NCBI RefSeq assembly: GCF_001485435.1
Contig: NZ_BCMS01000002.1
Location: forward strand, 282,217-346,216
DNA length: 64,000 nucleotides
Direction: 5' to 3'
Origin: Deinococcus grandis
GTDB taxonomy: Bacteria > Deinococcota > Deinococci > Deinococcales > Deinococcaceae
Shown here: positions 36,820 through 47,431 of the stretch, one piece after another
Numbering within the stretch: position 1 is the first letter of the stretch
Layout: every line of letters begins with the position of its first letter
The notes under the pieces: generated by a model
Seen by the model: the letters and a program-made list of their open reading frames with translations, nothing else
Database searches by the model: none
Told to the model about the DNA's origin: nothing
Translations under genes and position numbers: made by a program

Positions 36820-38615
36820 CGCGGGTGCAGCGTGACTCGCTGGAGGGTGCGGTCAGCACGCTGTACCTGAACCTGGACGGTCGGGACATGCCGCCCGAGC
36901 AGTTCCGGATGATCGACGAGATCACCGTGGACAGCAGCCTGCAACTGCCGGACGTGGCGACCGTCACGCTGCGCGACCCGGCCGGGGAACTCGTGGACGA
37001 CACGACGTACAAGCTGGGGGCGCGCATCAAGGTGGTCGCGCAGGTGAAGGGCAACAAGGAGACGGTGTTCGACGGGGAGATCGTGGAGATCGAGCCGCGC
37101 TTCACGCGGGGGACGCAGCAGCTGCGGCTGCGGGCCTTCGACCGGCTGCACCGGCTGTCGCGCGGGACGCACACGAAGTCGTACCAGAACGTCAGTGACA
37201 TGGATCTGGTGAAGAAGATCGCCTCGGAGGCCGGGCTGACCGCGAAGACCGGTCCGGCGAGCGTGGTGCACGGGTACGTGTTGCAGCACAACCAGTCGCA
37301 TCTGGCGTTCCTGCGTGAGCGGGCCGCGCGGCTGGGGTACATCCTGTTCGTGGACGGCACGACCCTGCACTGCGAGCCGGTGCGGGGGCAGGATCCCATC
37401 ACGTTGACGTGGGGGGACAACCTGAGTGAGTTCCTGCCGCGCCTGAGCAGCCTGAACCAGACGAGTGGCAGCACGGTGCGGTCGTGGGACCCGAAGCAGA
37501 AGCGCGCCGTGAGCAGCGAGAAGCAGAGCGGTGAGGGCAAGGCGAAGGTGCAGGAGGGGACCCGCAGCGAGGGGGTGGCGCAGGAGGCGTTCAGCATGAA
37601 GGCCCCGACCACCAGCAGCGCGCTGATCGTGCGGGATCAGGGCTACGCGGACGCGATCGCGCAGGCGCAGCGCAACCGCGTGGCGGAGGGGTTGCTGGAG
37701 GCGCGCGGGCAGGCGGCCGGGTACCCGCGCCTGACGGCCGGGACGCAGCTGGACATCCGGAACGTGGGGCAGCGCTTCAGCGGGTCGTACGTGGCGAGCA
37801 GCGTCCGGCACGTGTACCGCAACGGGGAAGGCTACAGCACCGAGTTCGCCGTGACGGGCAGCCACCCGGAGTCCCTGGCGGGAATGATCCGGCAGGCGAC
37901 CGGCGGGGCGGGCGGCAGTGCGGGTGGCAGTGCAGGTGGCGTGATGACCCCCGCGCCGGGCCTGATGATCGGTATCGTGACCAACAACGACGACCCGGAC
38001 AACCAGGGCCGCGTGAAACTCAAACTCCCTGCGCTGACCGAGGACGACGAGACCGACTGGGCGCGGGTCGTGAACCTGGGCGGCGGCCCGAACCGCGGCT
38101 CGCAGCACACCCCGGAGGTGAACGACGAGGTACTCGTCGGCTTCGAGCACGGCGACATCCACCACCCGTACGTGATCGGCGGCCTGTGGAACGGCACGGA
38201 CGCCCCGCCGCGCCCCACCGGGAAGGTCGTCAAGAACGGCAAGGTCATCCAGCGGGTGTACCGCACGCGCCTGGGGCACGAGTTCATCTACGACGACCCG
38301 GAGGATCCCGATCCGCCGAAGATCACCGTGCAGAGCAGCAAGGGGCACGCCATCGAACTGAACGACGACAAGAAGAAACCCTTCGCGGAGTACCGCACGA
38401 AGGCCGGGCACCGCCTGACCCTGATGGACGACCCCAAGGGACCGTTCGTGGTCCTGCGGGACAAGAACGGCAACGAGGTGAAACTGGACAGCAAGAGCAA
38501 CACGTTGACCATCACGAGCACCGGGCGTCTGGAACTGAAGGCGACGCGCGGCATAAGCATCGACGCGGGCGGCGGGAACGTGGACGTGAAGGGTGTCCTG
38601 ATCAACCTCAACTGA
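36816..38615 (+). CDS. VgrG-like central spike protein (Afp8-type)
   Basis: This 599-residue protein starts at a GTG overlapping the previous stop. The N-terminal half is the gp27/VgrG-like hub (LPDVATVTLRDPAGELVDDT, FDRLHRLSRGTHTKSYQNVS, VLQHNQSHLAFLRERAARLG). A Gly/Ser linker precedes the OB-fold gp5-like domain (GIVTNNDDPDNQGRVKLKLP, DTEVNDEVLVGFEHGD-type core) and repeated beta-helix strands to the C-terminus (TLTITSTGRLELKATRGISI). It forms the trimeric spike under the tube. No effector domain or PAAR-like tip extension follows. Its stop overlaps the AAA+ start (TGATG). Confidence 0.93.
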   Translation: MTRVQRDSLEGAVSTLYLNLDGRDMPPEQFRMIDEITVDSSLQLPDVATVTLRDPAGELVDDTTYKLGARIKVVAQVKGNKETVFDGEIVEIEPRFTRGTQQLRLRAFDRLHRLSRGTHTKSYQNVSDMDLVKKIASEAGLTAKTGPASVVHGYVLQHNQSHLAFLRERAARLGYILFVDGTTLHCEPVRGQDPITLTWGDNLSEFLPRLSSLNQTSGSTVRSWDPKQKRAVSSEKQSGEGKAKVQEGTRSEGVAQEAFSMKAPTTSSALIVRDQGYADAIAQAQRNRVAEGLLEARGQAAGYPRLTAGTQLDIRNVGQRFSGSYVASSVRHVYRNGEGYSTEFAVTGSHPESLAGMIRQATGGAGGSAGGSAGGVMTPAPGLMIGIVTNNDDPDNQGRVKLKLPALTEDDETDWARVVNLGGGPNRGSQHTPEVNDEVLVGFEHGDIHHPYVIGGLWNGTDAPPRPTGKVVKNGKVIQRVYRTRLGHEFIYDDPEDPDPPKITVQSSKGHAIELNDDKKKPFAEYRTKAGHRLTLMDDPKGPFVVLRDKNGNEVKLDSKSNTLTITSTGRLELKATRGISIDAGGGNVDVKGVLINLN

Positions 38616-40537
38616 TGGACGGGACACGAATGCAGGCCCTGCACGCCCTGTGCGACGCCCTGAGTGCGCAGGTGCTGGACGTCGCGCTGAACGAACAGGC
38701 CGAACCGGACGTGCGCTACGTGGTGGCCCCGCCGGATCTGGGCGGGACGCGGCTGGCGGACGTGCAGGCGCGGCTGGACCTGACGGAGTTCGAGGTGGGC
38801 GTGCTGGCCCTGGCCCTCTCGACGGAACTGTTCCCCGAGCGGATGCTGGCGGCGTGCGCGGCGGCGCTGCAGATGGACAGCCTGTACGCGGCGTTCCTGA
38901 CGCCGTCCCTGACGCGCCGGTGGCTGCTGGGCGACGACTGGTCGCAGGGCGAGGCGTTCAGCGCGGAGCGGCCCCTGCTGGCCTGCGGGCTGATCGAGTT
39001 CGGCGTGAGCGCGAATGCCAGCGTGCTCGAGGCGCTGACGCCACTGCGGCTGAGCGGGGCGCTGCTCGCGGACCTGCGCGGTGCGCCGGGTGTCCCGCCG
39101 GACCTGCGCGGGGTCCTGCGGGAGCTGCCGCCCGGCGGCCTGCTGAGCGACTCGCAGGAGGCGCAGCGGGAGACGCTGGCCCGGCACCTGAAGGGCGAGG
39201 ACCGCGCGGCGCTGCTGGTCGGCACGAATGCGGCCGGGATGCAGGCAGTCGCCGGGCAGCTGCTGGGGGCGGGCGCGCACCTGCTCGACCTGCCCGTCCT
39301 GGCCTCCCGCCCCGCCGAGGAGCAGGAGGGCGTGCTGCGCGCCCTGAGGCGTGACACGCGCCTGCGCGGCACGCGGCTGGCCGTGGACGCCGCCACGCCC
39401 CTCCCGGACGCCCAGCCGCCGGAAGGGCTGGTGGACCGCGTGCTGGACGTCGCCGCTGGCGCGGTGGTGATCCTCGCCGCCGACCCGCTGCCACTGGAAT
39501 CCCCCCGTGCGGTCCTGAGTGCCGAGGTGGGTGCCCCCACGCCCGCCGAGCAGCGGGAACGCTGGGCGCACGCGCTGGGCGTCGGCGGGGACCAGCCGCT
39601 GCTGCGGCAGCTGGGCGACCAGTTCCACCTGAACCTGGACCGCATCGACGCGCTGGCCCGCGACGCCCGCGCCGGACTGCCCGGCAACGCCAGCCACGCC
39701 GCCCGGCTGGAACGCGCCTGGGACGCGGCGCGCGGCGCGAACCGCCGCCTGATGGGCAGCCTCGCGCAGCGCATCGACACCCGCGCGACCTGGGCGGACC
39801 TGGTCCTCCCGGACGCCGAGCGGCTGGCCCTGGAGCAGATCGCCGCGCACGTCCGGCACCGCTCGGTGGTGTTCGAGGACCTGGGGCTCGCCCGGCCGGG
39901 CCGGGGCCGCTCGATCACGGCGCTGCTGAGTGGCCCCAGCGGCACCGGCAAGACCCTCAGTGCCGAGGTGCTGGCCCGCGACCTGAACCTCGACCTGTAC
40001 CGCGTGGACCTGAGCAGCACCGTCAGCAAGTACATCGGCGAGACCGAGAAGAACCTGAAGAAGATCTTTGACGCGGCCGATCAGGGTGGGTGCGTGCTGC
40101 TGTTCGACGAGGCCGACAGCGTGTTCGGCAAGCGCGGCGAGGTCCGCGACAGCAACGACCGCTACGCGAATACCCAGGTGAACTACCTCCTGCAACGCCT
40201 GGAGACCTTCAACGGACTGGCGCTGCTGACCACCAACCTGGAGAGCAGCATGGACGTGGCGTTCATGCGCCGACTGCAGTTCGTGATCAACTTCCGCGCG
40301 CCGCAGGCGCCCGAGCGCGAGCGGCTGTGGCGCGGCGCGTTCCCGGCCGCGCTGGATACCACGGACGTGGACTTCGCGCGGCTGGCGCAGGCGGACGTGG
40401 CGGGCGGCAACATCCGCTCCGTGGCGCTGAACGCGGTCTTCATCAGCGTGTCGCGCGGGCAGGCGCTCACGCACGCCCTCGTGGAGGAGGCGCTGCGCCT
40501 CGAGTACCGCAAGCTGGGGCGGCTGGTGCTGACCTGA
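38615..40537 (+). CDS. eCIS AAA+ ATPase (Afp15/Pvc15-like)
   Basis: This 640-residue protein ends the right eCIS operon; the ATG at 38615 overlaps the VgrG stop, and another in-frame ATG lies at 38630. The C-terminal AAA+ module has Walker A GPSGTGKT (440-447), Walker B VLLFDEADS (about 494-502), the sensor stretch LALLTTNLE and an Arg-rich end. The N-terminal 400 residues include a degenerate ATPase-like lobe with winged-helix features, typical of eCIS ATPases. These are required for particle assembly or cargo loading in known systems, with the mechanism still debated. Its presence distinguishes the cluster from a phage tail or a T6SS. Confidence 0.93.
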   Translation: MDGTRMQALHALCDALSAQVLDVALNEQAEPDVRYVVAPPDLGGTRLADVQARLDLTEFEVGVLALALSTELFPERMLAACAAALQMDSLYAAFLTPSLTRRWLLGDDWSQGEAFSAERPLLACGLIEFGVSANASVLEALTPLRLSGALLADLRGAPGVPPDLRGVLRELPPGGLLSDSQEAQRETLARHLKGEDRAALLVGTNAAGMQAVAGQLLGAGAHLLDLPVLASRPAEEQEGVLRALRRDTRLRGTRLAVDAATPLPDAQPPEGLVDRVLDVAAGAVVILAADPLPLESPRAVLSAEVGAPTPAEQRERWAHALGVGGDQPLLRQLGDQFHLNLDRIDALARDARAGLPGNASHAARLERAWDAARGANRRLMGSLAQRIDTRATWADLVLPDAERLALEQIAAHVRHRSVVFEDLGLARPGRGRSITALLSGPSGTGKTLSAEVLARDLNLDLYRVDLSSTVSKYIGETEKNLKKIFDAADQGGCVLLFDEADSVFGKRGEVRDSNDRYANTQVNYLLQRLETFNGLALLTTNLESSMDVAFMRRLQFVINFRAPQAPERERLWRGAFPAALDTTDVDFARLAQADVAGGNIRSVALNAVFISVSRGQALTHALVEEALRLEYRKLGRLVLT

Positions 40538-40781
40538 GCGCGCGTGACCGGCGCCGGGGGGCATGTCGTATGCTGGGGCGTTCACCCGCGCCCGCCCGAC
40601 CGGCGCGGTCACGTTCCGGGCCGCGTCACGCGGCGGCCCGCCCCGCGGTGCTCCATAACGGAGGCCATCGTGCGGCGGGCTCAGGACAGCCGGGGAGACC
40701 CCCGCGCCCACCCCGGACGTGTGCCCTGCCTGTCCGCGCGGCCCCGCGCCGCGTTCCCACTCACCCGAAACGGAAGTCACC
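40538..40781. other. intergenic region with GC-rich hairpin downstream of the eCIS operon
   Basis: No gene is visible in these 244 bases. GGGCCGC (40618-40624) pairs with GCGGCCC (40633-40639), and CGTGACCGGCGCC near 40543 is nearly inverted at GGCGCGGTCACG near 40602. These could end transcription of the eCIS operon, though no T-tract follows. A TATGCT at 40570-40575 is a weak -10 candidate for the next gene. Confidence 0.35.
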
Positions 40782-42764
40782 ATGTACCTGCTTGCCCACG
40801 TTCCCGCCGCGCGTGCCACCCTGGAGCACGTCCACCAGCAGCTGACCGCCCAGGGGCTCACGCACCCCACCCTGGCCGTCCCGGGGCGCGAGGACGCGCT
40901 GCCCTTCGACCTGTTCACCGGCCTGCACGTCGTGGACCACGAGACCCGGCAGGCGCACCTGAAGTGCCTGCTGTGCCCGCCCGGCAGCGGCCACCACCTG
41001 CGCTACGAGTTCCGCGTGACCACCCTGAGCGGCGAGGTCATCGGCCCGATCGGGAGTTCCTGCGTGTTCGCCCGCGTGCTCGGCGAGGAACGGGGGCGGC
41101 AGGTGGGCGCGCACCTGACCGAGCAGGTGGGCGCGCACGTGCGGCGCACGCAGGTGCAGACGCAGGCCGAACGCCTCACGGCCGCCGGGAACTGGCGCGA
41201 GTACCTGCGCGCCCAGGGCCTCGACTGGGTCCTGACCGCCATGGCGGGCGGCGGCGGCCTGAGCGCCGAGCTGCGCGAGAAACTCCAGCGCCTCCAGGAC
41301 GAGGGGAAGCCCCTGCCGCTGGCGGTGCTGTCCGAACTGCGGGTCCTGACCCGCGCGCGCGAGGACACCCCGGCGCCCAGCGCCTTCGCGCCCACGCCCG
41401 CCGCGTTCCAGGCGCAGGCGACCCCTGACCTCGCCCGGCCGAAGAAGACCCGCAAGGCCCGCGCGGGCGCCGGAAACCGCATGGACCACACCGAGTGGGA
41501 GGAGTACCTGCGCGCCAGCCGCCTCACGAACCTCGTGGGGCACTGGACGGCCGTGCAGGACAGCCTCGACCTGCCGGAGGACACCCGCGACTTCCTGCTG
41601 GAAACCATCCGCGGGCGCCGTCCCTTCCGTCTGGAGGACCTGACCCTGCTGCAGGGCCTCGCGCGGGACGAGGCGGTGCTCGAGCAGCTGCGCGACCTCG
41701 GGCCGCCCGAACGCCTGCGGCCCGCCACCCGCGCGCCACGCACCGTGCGCGTCATCGAACCCGAGAGCGGCCTGGAACTGCTTGACGTCCGCGACGACAC
41801 GCACGTGCAGGGCGCCCGCGAGTGGCTGTGGGGTCTGAAGGCCGTGTTCGGCGCCGCGCAGTGGCGGCGCGTGGAGGCCGGGATCAACACCGGCGCGCTG
41901 CGCGCCGACGATTACGCCGCGCTGAGGCAGACCCTGCTGGCCCTGCCCGAACAGGCCGAACCCGGCCAGCCCCGCACCCCGAGGCAGTTCCTGACGTACG
42001 TGGCGCTGCTGCTGGGCCGCGAGAAACGCGTCGAGCGGGCCCGTGAACTGCTGCACCAGCGGCGGCAGACCACCAGCCTCCTCGTTCTGGACGGCCTGTG
42101 GCAACGCTACCGTGACGGGAAACCCATCCCCGAGAGTGAACTGATCGGCCGCGCGCTGAACGGCACCCGCAAGGACAGCCCCGCCGCCACCCAGCAGGCA
42201 AGCCAGAGCCGCAGGAAGGGCGCGCAGACGCCCGCGACGCCCCCGGCCCCGCCCGCCGCGCAGACGCAGAAGAAGGAAATCCAGAGAAAACAGAAGGCGC
42301 AGACCCCGAAGGCGCCGCCTCAGAAGGCCGATGCCCCGGCGCCCGGCGATCCGCTGGCCGCCGAACGCCCCGAGTACCAGGACGGCTGGGGCCGCGGCCT
42401 GTCCAGCCTCGTGCCCCCCACGCACCGCCGCGCCGTCAGCCGCGCCGTGCACCAGCCGCCCGGCAAACTCACGCCCGAGCAGGTACGTCTCGCGCGGCAC
42501 GCGCTGGACGTGTACCGCCGCATCACCCGCGCCGGGACCCCCCCGAAGAAGGTGTTCACCAGCGCCGGACCCCGCACGCCCGAAGGCTACGCCGACGCCC
42601 TGGCCCGCCTGTTCACCGACCTGGGCGTCGGGCACCTGCGCGACCCGCTCGCCGCGCGCGGCCCCGCGTGGCTCCAGGCGACCTTCCCCAGCCCCCTGAA
42701 GCACTTCGAACGCACCGGCGAATTGCACCGCGACCTGGGCGGTATCCTCAACGCACTGACCTGA
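40782..42764 (+). CDS. unknown 660-residue protein with CxxC...GSxC knuckle
   Basis: I do not recognise a family. From the ATG at 40782, residues about 60-110 contain KCLLCPPGSGHHLRYEF and then GPIGSSCVF, a CxxC/His/GSxC pattern typical of small zinc knuckles in nucleic-acid-related proteins. Two segments (about 125-170 and 235-290) both contain WREYLRAQGL- or WEEYLRASRL-like helices, suggesting an internal duplication. Residues about 465-530 are a Lys/Gln/Ala/Pro-rich linker. The C-terminal 110 residues are helical and end HRDLGGILNALT. It lies alone after the eCIS operon in the same direction, but the gap and hairpins suggest separate transcription. It is possibly lineage-specific. Confidence 0.7.
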   Translation: MYLLAHVPAARATLEHVHQQLTAQGLTHPTLAVPGREDALPFDLFTGLHVVDHETRQAHLKCLLCPPGSGHHLRYEFRVTTLSGEVIGPIGSSCVFARVLGEERGRQVGAHLTEQVGAHVRRTQVQTQAERLTAAGNWREYLRAQGLDWVLTAMAGGGGLSAELREKLQRLQDEGKPLPLAVLSELRVLTRAREDTPAPSAFAPTPAAFQAQATPDLARPKKTRKARAGAGNRMDHTEWEEYLRASRLTNLVGHWTAVQDSLDLPEDTRDFLLETIRGRRPFRLEDLTLLQGLARDEAVLEQLRDLGPPERLRPATRAPRTVRVIEPESGLELLDVRDDTHVQGAREWLWGLKAVFGAAQWRRVEAGINTGALRADDYAALRQTLLALPEQAEPGQPRTPRQFLTYVALLLGREKRVERARELLHQRRQTTSLLVLDGLWQRYRDGKPIPESELIGRALNGTRKDSPAATQQASQSRRKGAQTPATPPAPPAAQTQKKEIQRKQKAQTPKAPPQKADAPAPGDPLAAERPEYQDGWGRGLSSLVPPTHRRAVSRAVHQPPGKLTPEQVRLARHALDVYRRITRAGTPPKKVFTSAGPRTPEGYADALARLFTDLGVGHLRDPLAARGPAWLQATFPSPLKHFERTGELHRDLGGILNALT

Positions 42765-42778
42765 ACGGGACTGCCAGC

Positions 42779-43387
42779 TCAGCCGGGCAGCAGGAACAGC
42801 CCCAGCGCACCCGTCTGGGTGTCCCCCGACCCGAATGGCCGGAAGTACCGCCGGGTCAGGGCGTCCAGTTCAGCCCGGAGCTGCGTCAGTTCGTCCGGCG
42901 TGAGGCGCAGCGGGACCCAGCGCGTGACGGTATCCGCCGCCGCGAACACCCGCGCGTACGTGTCCGCCACGCTCAGGCCCGGCAGGACCGGATCGACCTG
43001 CAACACCCCGTGGCCGAAATGGACCCGCAGGTGCAGGTCCGGTTCCGGCAGGTCCAGCCGGGCGAAGCTGCGCTCCAGATTCGCCTGGAGCGCGTGGTTC
43101 AGCCGCTCGTGCAGGTACGCGCTGAACGACGGGTACGGCGAGTCGCGGAACGGCACGTCAACCGTCGCGTGCGCCGGGGCGTAGCGGCGCACACTGCGGC
43201 CCGCGCGACGCTCGACACCAGCGACGGTCAGCAGGTCTGCCGCCAGCAGGCGCTGCACGCGGCGGTACGCCGTATTCGGTTTCGTTCCGGTCAGGTCCGC
43301 CAGTTCGGTCACGCTGCGCGGCCCCTCGTGACAGCGGGCCAGCAGCGCGCAGTGCTGGGGATCGAACAGCAGGTCGGCGCGGTTCAC
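42779..43387 (-). CDS. winged-helix transcriptional regulator
   Basis: This 202-residue protein starts at GTG 43387. The N-terminal 75 residues form a winged helix of the ArsR/helix-turn-helix class (LFDPQHCALLARCHEGPRSV, ELADLTGTKPNTAYRRVQRL, LLTVAGVERRAGRSVRRYAP). The C-terminal part (PYPSFSAYLHERLNHALQAN to RRYFRPF) is mainly helical with no ligand signature I can name. It is divergent from the serine hydrolase gene across 54 bases, so it probably regulates that gene and itself. The ligand is unknown. Confidence 0.75.
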   Translation of the reverse strand: MNRADLLFDPQHCALLARCHEGPRSVTELADLTGTKPNTAYRRVQRLLAADLLTVAGVERRAGRSVRRYAPAHATVDVPFRDSPYPSFSAYLHERLNHALQANLERSFARLDLPEPDLHLRVHFGHGVLQVDPVLPGLSVADTYARVFAAADTVTRWVPLRLTPDELTQLRAELDALTRRYFRPFGSGDTQTGALGLFLLPG

Positions 43388-43441
43388 GCCAGCATGATCC
43401 CAGGTCTTGCCGATCACGTTGGCACGCGGGAGGTTCGGGGC

Positions 43442-44515
43442 GTGACCCCATCCCTGAACCTGGACCCGCTGATCGATCAGGCCCGCCGTACCCACTCCAG
43501 CGCCCTGTGCGTGATGCAGGGCGGACACACGCTCGTGGACGACACCTGCGGCTCGCGTGATCCGGTCGAGACCATGAGCGTCACGAAGGCCGTCCTGAGC
43601 CTCCTCGTGGGCCGCGCGGTGACGCTGGGACACCTGCCGGGCCCGGACGTGCCTGTCGCGGAGTTCTACCCCGAATGGCGTCAGGGTCGCCGCGCGCAGG
43701 TCACGCTGCGTCACCTCATGACCCACACCAGCGGCCTGCAGAACGTGCCCGCCGCGCCCGAGGAGATCTACCCCAGCCCGGACTTCGTGCAGCTGGCCCT
43801 CTGCGCGGAATTCCAGCACGCGCCGGGAGCGGCGTTCAGTTACAACAACAAGGCGGCGAACCTGATCTGCGGCGTGCTGCGCCGCGCGACCGGACAGCAC
43901 GCCGACGACTTCGCCCGCGCGGAGCTGTTCGGCCCACTGGGCATCCACGACTTCAGCTGGGCGCGTGACGCGGCGGGTACGCCGCACGGCATGAGCGGCC
44001 TGAGCCTGCACGCGCGGGACCTCGCCCGGCTGGGGCACCTGACGCTGCGCGGCGGCGAGGACCTGATCACCCCCGACTGGATTCACGCCAGCACCCGCCC
44101 CGCCACGCCGCTGACGGCACGCATGGGCCTGCTGTGGTGGACGTGGTACCCGCAGGCGATGTACACCGTCACGGACGCGCACGTGCAGCACCTGCGGGAC
44201 GCACACGCCAGCCCCGGACAGATCGCGGCCCTGACCGCCCTGCGCGGCACGCACCCGCGCCACGCCATCCACGCACGGATGCAGGAGGTGGGCTTCGACC
44301 CCACGCAGGTACCTGCCGGTACCCGCTGGGTGCACGAGGACCCCGGCCCGCGCCGGGGCTGGTGTCACGACGGCTGGCTGGGCCAGTCCCTCGTGGTGGA
44401 CGCGGAGGCCGATCTGGTCGCCGTGCGGCTGATCGCCGCCGACCAGCCCGGAGCGGGCATCGCCGGGAGCGACTGGCCAGACTTCATGGACGCCGTGTTC
44501 AAGCTGACCCGCTGA
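43442..44515 (+). CDS. serine hydrolase of the beta-lactamase/DD-peptidase family
   Basis: This 357-residue protein starts at GTG 43442, selected for the GGGAGG site upstream; an ATG at 43394 is possible. It has the SxxK motif with Ser46-Lys49 (ETMSVTKAVLS), the YxN motif with Tyr134-Asn136 (FSYNNKA), RHLMTHTSGLQN and a C-terminal HDGWLGQSL in place of KTG. There is no signal peptide, so it is cytoplasmic or processed differently from secreted beta-lactamases. The family includes esterases and peptidases as well as class C beta-lactamases, and the substrate cannot be fixed. It is divergent from a probable regulator. Confidence 0.82.
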   Translation: MTPSLNLDPLIDQARRTHSSALCVMQGGHTLVDDTCGSRDPVETMSVTKAVLSLLVGRAVTLGHLPGPDVPVAEFYPEWRQGRRAQVTLRHLMTHTSGLQNVPAAPEEIYPSPDFVQLALCAEFQHAPGAAFSYNNKAANLICGVLRRATGQHADDFARAELFGPLGIHDFSWARDAAGTPHGMSGLSLHARDLARLGHLTLRGGEDLITPDWIHASTRPATPLTARMGLLWWTWYPQAMYTVTDAHVQHLRDAHASPGQIAALTALRGTHPRHAIHARMQEVGFDPTQVPAGTRWVHEDPGPRRGWCHDGWLGQSLVVDAEADLVAVRLIAADQPGAGIAGSDWPDFMDAVFKLTR

Positions 44516-44519
44516 GCGG

Positions 44520-46313
<1,794 letters not shown>

Positions 46314-46376
46314 GCGCGGGCCTCCTTCTGGGAATGGTGCAGGAATGGGGGAGAGGTGAGGGGCGGGAACCTCCCG

Positions 46377-46405
46377 AGCGTACGGGGAGTGAACGTGAAC
46401 GTCAA
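46377..46405 (-). promoter_or_regulatory. sigma-70-type promoter of the acyl-CoA dehydrogenase gene
   Basis: On the minus strand TTGACG (46400-46405) and TACGCT (46377-46382) are separated by 17 bases. The start point would be about 55 bases upstream of the ATG at 46313. The -35 lies within GAACGTGAACGTCAAC, whose repeated GAACGT could be a regulator site shared with the divergent gene. Confidence 0.65.
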
Positions 46406-46410
46406 CTTTG

Positions 46411-46427
46411 AACGCCCGCGTTAAGAT
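46411..46427 (+). promoter_or_regulatory. dyad AACGC-CC-GCGTT and -10 (TAAGAT) of the oxidoreductase-merR operon
   Basis: A perfect dyad (46411-46422) is followed immediately by TAAGAT (46422-46427). MerR-family proteins bind dyads between -35 and -10 boxes, and a MerR gene is second in this operon, so autoregulation is plausible. The -35 (ACGTCA at 46399-46404) is weak, as expected for an activator-dependent promoter. Confidence 0.45.
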
Positions 46428-46456
46428 GGGCGCATTCCACCCCGGGAGGACCCACC

Positions 46457-47431
46457 ATGCGCGCCCTGACCTGCACCGCCTTCGACGAACCCGAAACCCT
46501 GACCGTCACCGAGCAACCCACGCCTGGCCCCGGCCCCGGCGAGGTCCTGATCCGCGTACAGGCCGCCAGCGTGAACTACCCCGACGCCCTGATGGTCCAG
46601 GGCAAGTACCAGGTGCGCCCGCCCCTGCCCTTCACGCCCGGCGCGGAGGCCGCCGGAACCGTCGAGGCCGTCGGCGAGGGCGTCACTCACCTGACGGTGG
46701 GCCAGCGCGTCGCCGCGTTCACCGGCACCGGCGCCTTCGCCACGCACCTGATCGCCCCCGCCGCCGCCACGCTGCCCCTCCCGGACGACCTCGACCTGAA
46801 CGTCGCCGCGACCCTGCCCCTGGCCTACGGGACCGCCATGCACGCCCTGATCGACCGCGGGCAGCTGAAAGCCGGGGAGACCCTGCTGGTCCTGGGCGCT
46901 GCCGGGGGCGTGGGCCTCGCTGCCGTCATGATCGGCAAGGCCCTCGGCGCGCGCGTGATCGCGGCCGCCAGCACCCCCGAGAAACTCGACCTCGCGCGGG
47001 CGCACGGCGCGGACGAGGTCATCAACTACGAAGGCACCGACCTCAAGGCGGCCGTGGCCGAGCTGACCGGGAAGAAAGGCGTGGACGTCATCCTCGACCC
47101 CGTCGGGGACCGCTGGGCCGAGAGTGCCTTCCGCGCCATCGCCTGGGGCGGGCGCTACCTCGTGATCGGCTTCGCGGGCGGCGAGATCCCCCGGCTGCCG
47201 CTGAACCTCCCGCTCCTCAAGGGCGCGTCCATCGTGGGCGTCTTCTGGGGCGAGTACGCCCGCCGCGACCCGCGCGGCAACGCCCGCCACCTCACCCAGC
47301 TGGCCAGTTGGGTCCAGAGCGGCACCCTGAAACCCGAGATCAGCCGCACGTACACCCTTCAGGAGGCGCCGCAGGCCATGCGCGACCTGCTGGAGCGGCG
47401 CGTGACCGGTAAAGTGATCGTCACGCCGTGA
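46457..47431 (+). CDS. zinc-free NADPH:quinone oxidoreductase-like protein
   Basis: This 324-residue member of the medium-chain reductase family is preceded by GGGAGGA. It has RVQAASVNYPDALMVQGKYQ, FTPGAEAAGTVEAVGEGV and the nucleotide-binding glycine motif in LLVLGAAGGVGLAAVMIGKA. The structural and catalytic zinc ligands of alcohol dehydrogenases are absent, as in quinone oxidoreductases. The likely role is NADPH-dependent reduction of quinones or enoyl compounds. Its stop overlaps the MerR gene (GTGA). Pairing with MerR and a divergent acyl-CoA dehydrogenase hints at control by a lipid or electrophile signal, which is inference. Confidence 0.9.
   Translation: MRALTCTAFDEPETLTVTEQPTPGPGPGEVLIRVQAASVNYPDALMVQGKYQVRPPLPFTPGAEAAGTVEAVGEGVTHLTVGQRVAAFTGTGAFATHLIAPAAATLPLPDDLDLNVAATLPLAYGTAMHALIDRGQLKAGETLLVLGAAGGVGLAAVMIGKALGARVIAAASTPEKLDLARAHGADEVINYEGTDLKAAVAELTGKKGVDVILDPVGDRWAESAFRAIAWGGRYLVIGFAGGEIPRLPLNLPLLKGASIVGVFWGEYARRDPRGNARHLTQLASWVQSGTLKPEISRTYTLQEAPQAMRDLLERRVTGKVIVTP

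Noticed and set aside
24259..38615. Interpretation as a type VI secretion system
   Set aside because: No TssJ/TssL/TssM membrane complex, ClpV or TssB/TssC pair; a single full-length sheath protein and the AAA+ type fit eCIS.
17530..40537. Interpretation of the tail genes as a prophage
   Set aside because: No capsid, portal, terminase, integrase or lysis gene is present, and an eCIS-type AAA+ ATPase and DUF4255 protein are.
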